Assembly (NCBI GenBank): GCA_050118555.1
Contig: JASFKQ010000201.1
Location: forward strand, 1 to 6,852
Source: CALKKN01 sp050118555
Lineage (GTDB): Bacteria > Pseudomonadota > Gammaproteobacteria > Xanthomonadales > SZUA-36
Length of the DNA: 6,852 nt
Direction of reading: 5' to 3'
This document shows positions 1 to 6,490 of the stretch, piece by piece (positions within the stretch are counted from its first letter, which is position 1; each line of letters opens with the position of its first letter). The notes under the pieces are model-generated. The model was not told the DNA's origin and did no database searches. It saw only the letters and a list, made by a program, of their open reading frames with translations. Both the position numbers and the translations under genes were made by a program.

Positions 1-101
1 CCGGGGCCACGCTTCGTGAGTGCGCGCGTGTGCTCCATCGAGCCGGTGTTCCGCGTCTCAGCGTATGGACCGCCGCACGCGCCGAGAGCCCGTGCATTTA
101 A
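1..101 (+). CDS. ComF family phosphoribosyltransferase, C-terminal fragment (5' end outside window)
   Basis: Reading in the frame that begins at base 3 gives 32 residues starting GATLRECARVLHRAGVPRLS and ending at TAA 99-101. ComF/GntX proteins carry a PRPP-binding loop of the form VDDV-x-TTGATL followed by a helix (RECARxLRRAGA) and a short strand (V-x-V-W-x-x-A-R). The fragment matches everything after 'TT' in that signature, including the final VWTAARA. The family is linked to DNA uptake or to use of DNA as a nutrient; its biochemical role is uncertain. The catalytic core lies left of the window, so identity rests on this short tail. The gene converges on ubiA with 24 bp between the stop codons. 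Frame 1 is also open to base 132 but resembles nothing I know. Confidence 0.7.
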   Translation, partial: GATLRECARVLHRAGVPRLSVWTAARAESPCI

Positions 102-125
102 GGGCTATTTGCTGTCTCATCCCGC

Positions 126-992
126 TCAATAGGCGCCGGTCACGAGGAAATGACCCACCAGGCCGAGAAAGATGAAGAAACCGACCCAGTTGTTGTTGAG
201 GAAGGCCCTGAAACAGGCCTCGCGATCCCGGCCCCGGACCATGACGATCTGCCTTGCGAACAACCCCGAGGCCACGGCCAGGCCGAGGAACCAGGGCCAC
301 CGCAGGGCCTCGACGATACCGATTGTGGCCAGCAGCGCGATCATGAACACCATCAGCCCCGCCGTTGCGGGGACATCGTATTTTCCGAACAGGATCGCCG
401 TCGACTTGACCCCGATCGCGAGGTCGTCGTCCCGGTCCACCATTGCGTACAGGGTGTCGTACACCACCGTCCAGACCGAGTTCGCGAGCAGCAGCACCCA
501 GGCCAGTGCGGGGACCGCGCCGGTCTCCGCGCTGAAGGACATCGGTATGCCCCAGCTGAAGGCGACGCCCAGCACCACCTGCGGCAGGTGTGTGAAACGC
601 TTGAAGAACGGATAAGTCGCGGCCAGCGCAGCCCCGCCGAAAGCCAGCTTGACAGTCAGCGCATTGGTCATCAGCACCAGGAAAAAGGCCAGGACCATCA
701 GCACGATGAACAGGATCAGCGCCTGCTGCAAGGTCAGTTCGCCGGCGGCCAGCGGCCGGTTGCGGGTGCGCTCTACGTGCGGGTCGAAGTCGCGGTCCGC
801 GACGTCGTTCATCACACAACCCGCCGCCCGCATGATCACCACGCCCGCGGTGAAAATCAGCGTGTTCCCCAACGTCGGGGTTCCGGAGCCGGCAAGCAGC
901 AGCGCCCACCAGGTCGGCCACAGCAACAACAGGATGCCGATGGGCCGGTCAAAGCGCATCAACCGCCAGTAGGCGTTCCAGGGAAATCTCAT
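126..992 (-). CDS. ubiA: 4-hydroxybenzoate octaprenyltransferase UbiA
   Basis: This 288-residue integral membrane protein transfers the polyprenyl chain to 4-hydroxybenzoate, the first committed membrane step of ubiquinone synthesis. Both Mg-diphosphate Asp-rich motifs of the UbiA superfamily are present: NDVADRDFD (residues 62-70), and YDTLYAMVDRDDD (178-190). Other stretches match E. coli UbiA closely from memory: RPIGILLLLWPT near residue 16, MRAAGC (54-59), KRFTHLPQVVLG (131-142), GVKSTAILFG (194-203) and CFRAFLNNNWVG (260-271). Length is near the E. coli protein (290). Hydrophobic segments fill the space between the motifs, as expected for a multi-helix membrane enzyme. The ATG at 992 is the only possible start: no ATG, GTG or TTG lies in frame before the upstream stop at 1035-1037. 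The ribosome site is weak (a GGAG about 13 nt upstream). No ubiC is visible next to it, so chorismate lyase must be encoded elsewhere. It is divergent from tatD. Confidence 0.97.
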   Translation of the reverse strand: MRFPWNAYWRLMRFDRPIGILLLLWPTWWALLLAGSGTPTLGNTLIFTAGVVIMRAAGCVMNDVADRDFDPHVERTRNRPLAAGELTLQQALILFIVLMVLAFFLVLMTNALTVKLAFGGAALAATYPFFKRFTHLPQVVLGVAFSWGIPMSFSAETGAVPALAWVLLLANSVWTVVYDTLYAMVDRDDDLAIGVKSTAILFGKYDVPATAGLMVFMIALLATIGIVEALRWPWFLGLAVASGLFARQIVMVRGRDREACFRAFLNNNWVGFFIFLGLVGHFLVTGAY

Positions 993-1022
993 CGGCCAGC
1001 GGGTTCTCCGTTCGGTCTCGCT

Positions 1023-1050
1023 ATTCTGACGGCTTCAATGTGGAGTTCAA
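1023..1050 (-). promoter_or_regulatory. candidate ubiA promoter
   Basis: On the minus strand TTGAAC (positions 1050-1045, 4 of 6 matches to the sigma-70 -35 box) is followed after 16 nt by CAGAAT (1028-1023, 4 of 6). It would place the transcript start about 20-25 nt upstream of the ubiA ATG. This is a pattern match only; boxes of this quality occur by chance. Confidence 0.3.
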
Positions 1051-1085
1051 GCCCGAAGGCCGGCGCGCCCCGGGAGTCGGCGGAC

Positions 1086-1114
1086 TCAACGACCGGCTCC
1101 GATTCCGCTACAAT
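1086..1114 (+). promoter_or_regulatory. candidate tatD promoter
   Basis: TACAAT at 1109-1114 matches the sigma-70 -10 box at 5 of 6 positions. A poor -35 box (TCAACG, 1086-1091, 3 of 6) sits 17 nt upstream. The predicted transcript start near 1121 leaves a short leader before the ATG at 1142. This also argues against an upstream in-frame ATG at 1040, which would lie ahead of the promoter. Confidence 0.45.
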
Positions 1115-1141
1115 GCGCGCCGAAACCAGCGAGCGCCTGCC

Positions 1142-1939
1142 ATGGAACTGATCGATATCGGCTGCAACCTGACCCACGATTCATTCGACGCGGACCGCGA
1201 CGCCGTTCTCGAACGCGCGCTCCGGGCCGGCGTGGTACAGATGGTCGTGACGGGCGCGAGCGAGGACGGCAGCGAGGCTGCCTGCGAACTGGCCCGATCC
1301 CATCCCGGTGTGCTGTTCGCCACCGCTGGCGTTCATCCGCACCTCGCATCGGGATACACGGACCGTACCGAGGCCCTCTTGCGCGACCTCGTCAGCCGGG
1401 AAGGCGTCGTAGCAGTCGGCGAAACCGGCCTCGACTACTTCCGGGATTTCTCTCCTCGCGACGTTCAGCGCGAGGCCTTCCGGCGCCAGCTGAACATTGC
1501 GACGGACTGCGGCCTACCGGTGTTCCTGCACATGCGCGACGCGCACGACGACTTTCGCTCTATCCTGGCGGAATACCGTGACCGACTCAGCGACGTGGTG
1601 GTCCACTGTTTCACCGGCAGCCAGCCGGAACTGCGCGAATATCTGGACATGGACTGTCACATCGGCGTCACCGGCTGGATCTGCGATGAACGCCGGGGCA
1701 CGCACATGAAGGAATACCTTGGCGACGTTCCGGCGGGCCGTCTGCTGCTCGAAACCGACGCGCCGTACCTGAAACCCCGAAACCTGAGGCCCAAGGTGAA
1801 ATCGCACCGCAACGAACCCTGTTGGCTGCCCTGGATCGTGGGCACGCTCGCAGCCGTACGCGGCGTATCACCGGAACGTCTGGCCGCCCAGACGACGGCC
1901 AACGCGCGACGGTTTTTCAGAATGGCCGCGCCGGGCTGA
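1142..1939 (+). CDS. tatD: TatD family metal-dependent 3'-5' exonuclease/DNase
   Basis: This is a 265-residue TIM-barrel amidohydrolase-type nuclease of the TatD family, cytoplasmic and Mg-dependent, implicated in repair of oxidative DNA damage; despite its name it is not needed for Tat export. Family landmarks in order: N-terminal DIGCNLT (residues 5-11), GVHPH (63-67), GETGLDYFRDFS (93-104, with metal-ligand Glu94), FLHMRDAH (128-135, His130), VVHCFTG (153-159, His155), GVTGWICDERRG (175-186), LLETDAPYL (202-210, catalytic Asp206) and HRNEP (222-226). The N-terminus reads DIGCNLT rather than the DxHxH form of YcfH/YjjV-type paralogues; this, the CDERRG motif and HRNEP identify TatD proper. 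The frame stays open upstream to an ATG at 1040, but homology begins exactly at 1142 and a -10 box lies between them. Shine-Dalgarno is weak. The stop codon lies inside a REP-like hairpin, and the last residues (AAPG) are encoded at or within it. Confidence 0.95.
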   Translation: MELIDIGCNLTHDSFDADRDAVLERALRAGVVQMVVTGASEDGSEAACELARSHPGVLFATAGVHPHLASGYTDRTEALLRDLVSREGVVAVGETGLDYFRDFSPRDVQREAFRRQLNIATDCGLPVFLHMRDAHDDFRSILAEYRDRLSDVVVHCFTGSQPELREYLDMDCHIGVTGWICDERRGTHMKEYLGDVPAGRLLLETDAPYLKPRNLRPKVKSHRNEPCWLPWIVGTLAAVRGVSPERLAAQTTANARRFFRMAAPG

Positions 1940-1961
1940 CAGCCCGGCGGGTGCTCCTACA
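1929..1961 (-). repeat. REP-like GTAG-headed hairpin between convergent genes
   Basis: Read on the minus strand the element is TGTAGGAGC (1961-1953), a short link, then a perfect 9-bp inverted repeat: CGCCGGGCT at 1929-1937 pairs with AGCCCGGCG at 1941-1949 around a 3-nt loop. A GTAG(GAGC) head followed by a GC-rich palindrome is the layout of REP sequences mobilised by RAYT transposases in Pseudomonas, Xanthomonas and relatives. It supplies the tatD stop (TGA 1937-1939, spanning the stem edge and loop) and the desaturase stop (TAG, 1959-1957, within the head). No T-run follows the stem on either strand, so it is not a textbook intrinsic terminator, though such a stem could stabilise or end both converging transcripts. 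Only one copy and no RAYT gene are in the window, so the repeat status is inferred. Confidence 0.55.
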
Positions 1962-3105
1962 GGACCTGCGAGGTGAGCAGGGCCAGGCGCTTGCGCTGCA
2001 TCTTGAGGCTGCGCTCCAGTTCATGGTAGCGCGCCGCCAGTGAAGCGGTCTCGTTCTCGATCCGCTCGGCGAGGCGCTGCTTGCCCTGCTGCATGCGTTC
2101 CATCTGCAATTGCTGCCACTCGCGGATGGTTTCCACGAACTGGGCGTACTCGGTTTCCAGCTGCTCCTTCCAGCCCGTACTCGCTGCGGAGTTCTCGAGC
2201 TTCTGGCGCGCACGCTTGAAATCCATGTTCAGGCGGGCCCGCAGCACCTTGAACATCGGTGCCCGCTTGCGATTGCGCGCGAGCCCCATCCAGGCGCAGA
2301 CCGAGATGAACCACTTGTTGATATCCAGTTGCCACCAACGGATACCGCAACGGTAGTCGCTCTGGAACATGTGGTGATAGTTGTGGTATCCCTCCCCGTA
2401 GGTGATAAGCGCCAGGAAATGCTGGTCACGCGCCGAATTCTCGTCCGTGTAGGGTTGGCGACCCCACATGTGGGCCAGGGAATTGATAAAGAACGTCACG
2501 TGGTGACTCAGGACCAGGCGCAGCACGCCGGCCAGCAGGAACATTCCCAGAATGTCGCCGGTCATCCATCCAAGCAGTACGGGCAGGCCAAGGTTGGTCA
2601 CCCAGACCAGCGTCCAGTACCAGCGGTGCTGCCAGGCTGCGACCGGGTCCTTCTCGAGGTCCGGCACCACGCTGTAATCGATCTCGCCGCTGGAGTAGTC
2701 CCTCAGCATCCATCCGATATGGGCGAACCAGAAGCCGCGGCCAATCGAGTAAGGGTCCTTGTCGTTGTCGTCGACGTCACGATGGTGAACCCGGTGGCGG
2801 GCCGACCAGACGATAATGCTGTTCTGCAGCGCCATTCCGCCCATCACGGCGAGAAACCACTTTAGTGCCGGGTGAGCCTCGTAGGTGCGATGAGACCACA
2901 GCCGGTGATAGCCGCTGCCGATCCCGATACCGTTGAGCACCGCGAACAGGCCGAAAAAAGCCCATGACCACGCATTGTAGCCATGTGCGAAGCCGTACCA
3001 GGGCACGACGGTGATCGCGGCCAGGAACGTGAGACCCAGCACGAGGGTGACGCTCCAGTTGATCGGCGCGCGTTCGACGCCGTGCTCAGTTGTCGATTGA
3101 TTCAT
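1957..3105 (-). CDS. acyl-CoA/fatty acid delta-9-type desaturase with C-terminal coiled coil
   Basis: This 382-residue membrane di-iron enzyme introduces a cis double bond into saturated acyl chains (probably acyl-CoA, delta-9), raising membrane fluidity. All histidine boxes of the stearoyl-CoA desaturase class are present: HRLWSH (67-72), HRVHH (104-108), HNYHH (241-245 within EGYHNYHH), plus NSLAH (208-212), whose Asn and His complete the metal ligands in animal SCD1. Hydrophobic pairs at about 18-66, 80-100 and 163-208 fit four membrane helices with both ends in the cytoplasm. From about residue 285 the protein becomes highly charged and helical (RARQKLE, ETEYAQFVETIREW, ARYHELERSLKMQRKRL), a predicted coiled coil of roughly 90 residues absent from the minimal catalytic fold. 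No electron-donating reductase or ferredoxin gene lies in the window. The ATG at 3105 lacks a strong Shine-Dalgarno. yadH lies 104 bp upstream on the same strand. Confidence 0.93.
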   Translation of the reverse strand: MNQSTTEHGVERAPINWSVTLVLGLTFLAAITVVPWYGFAHGYNAWSWAFFGLFAVLNGIGIGSGYHRLWSHRTYEAHPALKWFLAVMGGMALQNSIIVWSARHRVHHRDVDDNDKDPYSIGRGFWFAHIGWMLRDYSSGEIDYSVVPDLEKDPVAAWQHRWYWTLVWVTNLGLPVLLGWMTGDILGMFLLAGVLRLVLSHHVTFFINSLAHMWGRQPYTDENSARDQHFLALITYGEGYHNYHHMFQSDYRCGIRWWQLDINKWFISVCAWMGLARNRKRAPMFKVLRARLNMDFKRARQKLENSAASTGWKEQLETEYAQFVETIREWQQLQMERMQQGKQRLAERIENETASLAARYHELERSLKMQRKRLALLTSQVL

Positions 3106-3112
3106 CTGTACT

Positions 3113-3141
3113 ATGATTCCGTAAATTCAAACCCGTGTCAG
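3113..3141 (-). promoter_or_regulatory. weak candidate desaturase promoter
   Basis: On the minus strand CTGACA (3141-3136, 5 of 6) is followed after 17 nt by AATCAT (3118-3113, 4 of 6), which would give a nearly leaderless transcript. A second -10-like TAGAAT (3154-3149, 5 of 6) has no recognisable -35 partner. The desaturase may have its own promoter in this 104-bp gap or be read through from yadH; the sequence does not decide. Confidence 0.22.
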
Positions 3142-3166
3142 GGTGCTCATTCTAAACCAGTCCGGC

Positions 3167-3196
3167 CTGCCGCGCAGAACTTGTTCGTCCCGGCAG
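3167..3196. repeat. nested inverted repeat between yadH and the desaturase
   Basis: CTGCCG at 3167-3172 is repeated inverted as CGGCAG at 3191-3196. Between them GAAC (3177-3180) and GTTC (3183-3186) form a second dyad around two bases. No T-run follows on the minus strand, so it is unlikely to be an intrinsic terminator for yadH. It could be an operator for the desaturase gene downstream, or chance in GC-rich DNA. Confidence 0.25.
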
Positions 3197-3209
3197 CCAC
3201 GTGCGGGGC

Positions 3210-3983
3210 TCAGGTGCGCAGGCCCGTACCGCGATGCAAAAGGTACATGCACAAGGTGAACAGCAGCCCCCCCGCGGTCAGGATGACCGCCAGCGCGTGG
3301 TTCAGGCTGACGTCGGACACGCCCAGCATGCCCATTCTGAAGCCGTTGACCATGTATAGGATCGGATTGAAGACCGACACCTTCTGCCAGAACTCCGGCA
3401 GCAGGTCGATCGAGTAGAACACCCCGCCAAGATAGGTAAGTGGCGCCAGAACGAAGGTGGGTATGATGGCGATATCGTCAAATTTCTGCGCGAAGATGGC
3501 GTTGACCATCCCCGCCAGCGCGAACACGGCCGCCGTCAGCAGCAGGATGCCCAGCATCAGCAGGGGGTGCTGGATGTGGATTCGCGTGAAGAACAGCGAC
3601 ACGACCATCACGACCGCGCCCACCATGAGCCCGCGCATCATCGCCCCGGTCACGTAGCCGCTGAGTATGATCCAGTTCGGCAGCGGCGAAATCAGCAACT
3701 CTTCGATGTGCTTGCCGAACTTGGCGCCGAAGAACGAAGACACCATGTTGCCGTAGGAATTGGTGATCACCGACATGATCACCAGGCCCGGAACGATGTA
3801 CTGCATGTAGCTGAAACCGGCCATATCGCCGATTCGGCGCCCGATCAGATTGCCGAAAATGATGAAGTACAGCGACATCGTGATCGCGGGCGGGACGATG
3901 GTCTGGCCCCAGATGCGAAGAATGCGCGTCAGTTCCTTGCGCACGATGGTCTTGTAGCCGACCCAGTACACGCGGGGGCTCAC
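3210..3983 (-). CDS. yadH: ABC-2 type transporter permease, YadH type
   Basis: This 257-residue inner-membrane permease of the ABC-2 exporter superfamily is the partner of the YadG ATPase; the substrate is unknown even in E. coli. It aligns along its length with E. coli YadH (256 residues, recalled): YWV at the N-terminus, RIWGQTIVPPAITMSLYFII (23-42), GNLIGRRIGDMAGFSYMQ (44-61), FFGAKFGKHIEELL (84-97), and the ABC-2 signature FDDIAIIPTFVLAPLTYLGG (168-187). About six hydrophobic segments are visible, at roughly 26-46, 60-80, 105-132, 138-163, 171-190 and 228-249. The start is GTG at 3983-3981, overlapping the yadG stop by GTGA (3980-3983). A strong GGAGG (3995-3991) with a 7-nt spacer inside the yadG end supports it, so the two genes are translationally coupled. 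The reading frame is intact although the ATPase gene upstream is broken, so the protein probably lacks its partner unless another ATPase substitutes. Confidence 0.93.
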   Translation of the reverse strand: MSPRVYWVGYKTIVRKELTRILRIWGQTIVPPAITMSLYFIIFGNLIGRRIGDMAGFSYMQYIVPGLVIMSVITNSYGNMVSSFFGAKFGKHIEELLISPLPNWIILSGYVTGAMMRGLMVGAVVMVVSLFFTRIHIQHPLLMLGILLLTAAVFALAGMVNAIFAQKFDDIAIIPTFVLAPLTYLGGVFYSIDLLPEFWQKVSVFNPILYMVNGFRMGMLGVSDVSLNHALAVILTAGGLLFTLCMYLLHRGTGLRT

Positions 3984-4881
3984 GACGCCACCTCCGCGTG
4001 GGCATGACTCCGGTCGACCAGGCGCATGAACAACTCTTCGAGTCGGTTGGCCTTGTTGCGCATACTGAGCACATGAATGCCCTCGCGCTCCAGTTCGGAA
4101 AACAGGTTATTCAGGGACTTCTGCTTGGGCAGCGAAGCCTCGAGCGTACGGTCATCGACCAGCGTGATATCTATACCCTCGACGCTTGGACAGGAGCCGA
4201 TCGACTCGCGCAGGTCCAGCACGAAAGTCTCGACGTCGAGCGTCGCCAGCAGCGACTTCATGTCCGTGTTCTGGACGATCCCGCCGTGGTCGATGATCGC
4301 GATATTGCGGCACAGGCTCTCGGCTTCCTCCAGGTAGTGGGTGGTGAGGATGACCGTCGTGCCCCGGCTGTTGATGCCGCGCACGAACTCCCACATGGAT
4401 CGCCGGATTTCGATGTCCACGCCCGCGGTCGGCTCGTCCAGTATCAGCAGGCGGGGTTCGTTCACCATGGCGCGCGCGATCATGAGTCGCCGCTTCATGC
4501 CTCCCGAGAGCGTGCGGGATGGTTTGTCGGCCTTGTCCCACAGCTGAAGTTGCTTCAGGTACTTTTCCGCCCGTTCCAGGGCGGTCTCCCGCGCAATGCC
4601 ATAGTAACCGGCCTGGTTGACCACGGCACGAGCCCGATGTACGACATCGCCTCGGCCCGCTGCCGACGTACGCTGGTGCCGAACACCAGGGCGTCGCCGG
4701 CGGTTGCGTTCACCAGGGAGGAAACGATACCGATCAGGGTCGATTTGCCGGCTCCGTTCGGCCCCAGCAGGGCAAAGAAATCGCCCTCGGCGACCTGCAA
4801 CGAAACGCCCTTAAGAGCCTCCACGCCGTTCTTGTAGGTTTTTCTGAGGTCCTGGACTTCGAGTGCATACATTCTGCTCAT
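3980..4881 (-). pseudogene. yadG: ABC transporter ATP-binding protein, YadG type, disrupted by deletion/frameshift at the Q-loop
   Basis: Two adjacent reading frames together make a YadG-type ATPase that would energise YadH. The 5' part (4881 down to about 4624, 86 matching codons) starts at an ATG with GGGAG 8 nt upstream and contains ALEVQDLRKTY, Walker A GPNGAGKST (40-48) and GLVP (83-86). It then runs out of frame through about 22 unrelated residues to a stop ending at 4555. The 3' part resumes in another frame at 4624 with VNQAGYYG, then signature LSGGMKRR, Walker B LLILDEPTAGVD, H-loop TTHYLEEAE and LSMRNKANRLEELF, all matching E. coli YadG (308 residues). Intact YadG has about 14 residues (QEFNFNPFETVQQI in E. 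coli) between GLVP and the VVNQAG block. They are missing here, so about 43 nt (14 codons plus one base) appear deleted, taking the Q-loop glutamine that couples ATPase to permease. No slippery heptamer lies at the junction. Everything else is well conserved, so the lesion is recent or an assembly error. Confidence 0.88.
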
Positions 4882-5020
4882 GTGGAGGACTCCCGGACGG
4901 AATTCAATGACTTTGCCCCATGTATCCGGCTGTACCGGGCCAAAGCTATGGACAGTGCGGCCGATACCCCCTAACCTTGCCGGTTCGACCCCAAGCGATC
5001 AAGTTGAGACGACGACCCAG
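4882..5020. promoter_or_regulatory. divergent spacer between yadG and the exported hydrolase
   Basis: This 139-bp gap must carry the promoters for both directions if each gene has its own. On the + strand the best candidate is TGGACA (4949-4954, 5 of 6 to the -35 box) with a poor TAACCT (4972-4977, 3 of 6) 17 nt on. On the minus strand I find no convincing pair. The yadG Shine-Dalgarno (GGGAG, 4894-4890) is at its left edge. No clear operator palindrome is seen. Confidence 0.3.
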
Positions 5021-6490
5021 ATGCGATACGGACTCAGATTGGCCGTTCTCGCCCTCGCGGCCGGCGCAAGTCAGGCGCACGCGGCCGGTCCCGAAGCGGA
5101 AGACGGCGGGCTCGCGATGGAATCCTGCGAATTGCTGGTTCCCGGCACGCCACTCTCCGTCGCCGGGCAATGCGGCTGGCTCGACGTTGCCGAGAACCCC
5201 GACGAGCCGCAGGGCCGCCACATCCGGGTCCGGGTCGCGCGCGTACCCGCCCACGGCCGGGTAGCCGAGCCGGACCCCCTGGTATTTTTCGCCGGAGGGC
5301 CCGGGCAGGCCGCGACCGAGACCTGGCCGATCGTGGCCCGCGCCCTCCGCAAGGTGAACGAAAGCCGCGACATCCTCCTCGTCGACCAGCGGGGCACCGG
5401 CCAGTCCAACCCGCTGAAATGCCCGCGCGTGGAACTCGAGCAGGCACTGGTATCGGACTGGGACCAGCTGGCCGAAGCGACACGTGAATGCCTCGATGGC
5501 GTGGATGGGGATCCCCGTTACTACACAACGACCATCGCAATGGGCGACATCGACGCCGCGCGTGCGGCGCTCGGCTACGATAAGGTCAACCTGTATGGCG
5601 GCTCCTACGGAACCCGTGCAGCCCAGGTGTACCTGCGCCTGTATCCGGACCGGGTGCGGACGGTCGTACTGGACGGCGTGGTGCCCCAGACCCTCGCGCT
5701 GGGCGCGGAGCATGCCCAGAAGCTCGACCAGTCGATCCACCGTGTACTGCGCACCTGCGACAGCGACCCGAAGTGCGGTGATACCTTCCCGGGCACCGAT
5801 GAAAAGCTGGCTGGCCTGGTGCGACAACTCGAGCGGTCGCCGGTAGAGGTAACCGTGCCCCACCCAACGACCGGAAAGCCGTTCTCACTGACCTTCGACC
5901 GCGAGACACTGGCCTCCTCGCTGCGTTTCCTCTCCTACTCGTCGGATTCACAGTCCATGCTGCCCCTGCTGATCAGCGAAGCGGCCACCGGGGGACACTT
6001 CGAGAGGCTGGCCAGCCAGATGCTCATCGCGGCGACCGGCTTACAGGAGAGCATCGCCCAGGGCATGGAAATGTCGGTCGTCTGCTCCGAGGATTACCCG
6101 TGGTACCCGAAGGACGTCGACCTCTCGCGTTACCTGATGGGCAACGTGATGCTCAAGAGTGCCGATATCCAGTGTGGTATCTGGCCGGCCGGTCCGGTGC
6201 CCGCCAACTTCCATGATCCGGTCGTCAGTGACGTGCCGACCCTGCTCCTGTCCGGGGAACTCGACCCGGTCACACCCCCGGAATACGCAGCAGAGGTGGC
6301 GTCCCACCTGGGCAACGCGATGCAACTCGTCGCGCCCGGACAGGGCCACATCGTGACCACCCGCGGTTGCATGGGCGACCTGGTGTCCCAGTTCATCATC
6401 GAGGCCAGCTTCGAGAACCTCGACACGGGCTGCATCAGCCAGATGCAGTACACGCCCTACTTTCTCTCGCTTACGGGGCCGACGCCATGA
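5021..6490 (+). CDS. exported alpha/beta hydrolase, S33 peptidase family with TAP-like C-terminus
   Basis: This 489-residue secreted or periplasmic serine hydrolase resembles tripeptidyl/prolyl aminopeptidases of family S33 (SlpD/SlpE, Streptomyces Tap). An N-terminal signal peptide (MRYGLRLAVLALAAGASQAHA) has an AHA-type cleavage site near residue 21. The fold then shows: oxyanion-loop FFAGGPGQ (89-96), DQRGTGQSNP (122-131), nucleophile elbow GGSYGT (193-198, Ser195), acidic residue in GELDPVTPP (412-420, Asp415) and catalytic His443 in GQGHI. A lid of about 170 residues lies between Ser195 and the C-terminal TAP-like part, which contains VVCSEDYPW and CGIWPAGPVP. About ten cysteines (for example 36/51, 134/157, 246/252) fit disulfides in an oxidising compartment. 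The frame is open 47 codons further upstream to 4880, but that stretch overlaps the yadG start and would bury the signal peptide, so ATG 5021 is preferred. Shine-Dalgarno is weak. The stop overlaps the next ATG (ATGA, 6487-6490). Substrate is unknown: peptide or ester. Confidence 0.9.
   Translation: MRYGLRLAVLALAAGASQAHAAGPEAEDGGLAMESCELLVPGTPLSVAGQCGWLDVAENPDEPQGRHIRVRVARVPAHGRVAEPDPLVFFAGGPGQAATETWPIVARALRKVNESRDILLVDQRGTGQSNPLKCPRVELEQALVSDWDQLAEATRECLDGVDGDPRYYTTTIAMGDIDAARAALGYDKVNLYGGSYGTRAAQVYLRLYPDRVRTVVLDGVVPQTLALGAEHAQKLDQSIHRVLRTCDSDPKCGDTFPGTDEKLAGLVRQLERSPVEVTVPHPTTGKPFSLTFDRETLASSLRFLSYSSDSQSMLPLLISEAATGGHFERLASQMLIAATGLQESIAQGMEMSVVCSEDYPWYPKDVDLSRYLMGNVMLKSADIQCGIWPAGPVPANFHDPVVSDVPTLLLSGELDPVTPPEYAAEVASHLGNAMQLVAPGQGHIVTTRGCMGDLVSQFIIEASFENLDTGCISQMQYTPYFLSLTGPTP

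Noticed and set aside
1..38. Minus-strand start at 38 (ATG GAG CAC...) as a gene downstream of ubiA
   Set aside because: Only 12 codons are visible with no ribosome site, and the same bases read as the ComF C-terminus on the + strand.
87..106. AGCCC/GGGCT stem between comF and ubiA as a bidirectional terminator
   Set aside because: Only five base pairs around a 10-nt loop and no T-run on either strand; too weak to call.
1040..1141. 34-codon N-terminal extension of tatD from ATG 1040
   Set aside because: TatD homology starts at 1142, the extension is Arg/Gly-rich without matches to the family, and a -10 box lies inside it.
150..1151. Long + strand open frame (333 codons) opposite ubiA
   Set aside because: It lies antisense to a clear ubiA; its composition (runs of Gln, His, Arg, Asp) is the reverse complement of hydrophobic membrane-protein codons, and no motif or ribosome site is seen.
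2110..2865. 251-codon + strand open frame opposite the desaturase
   Set aside because: Antisense shadow in GC-rich DNA; the opposite strand has all desaturase histidine boxes.
4615..4635. Programmed ribosomal frameshift joining the two yadG parts
   Set aside because: No slippery heptamer is present at the junction, and the fused product would still lack about 14 residues including the Q-loop glutamine.
3998..4837. 279-codon + strand open frame opposite yadG
   Set aside because: It crosses the yadG lesion only because the antisense frame happens to stay open; no recognisable domain, and the sense strand matches YadG closely.
4880..5020. 47-codon N-terminal extension of the exported hydrolase
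   Set aside because: It overlaps the yadG start region and would place a clear signal peptide internally; ATG 5021 starts directly at the signal peptide.
5592..5604. Second copy of the GTAGGAGC-type REP head (GGCTCCTACGG)
   Set aside because: It encodes the conserved nucleophile elbow (GSYG) of the hydrolase and has no adjacent palindrome; the resemblance is due to codon choice.
4946..5863. 305-codon minus strand open frame opposite the hydrolase
   Set aside because: Antisense to a complete S33 hydrolase with signal peptide and catalytic triad; composition typical of a shadow frame.
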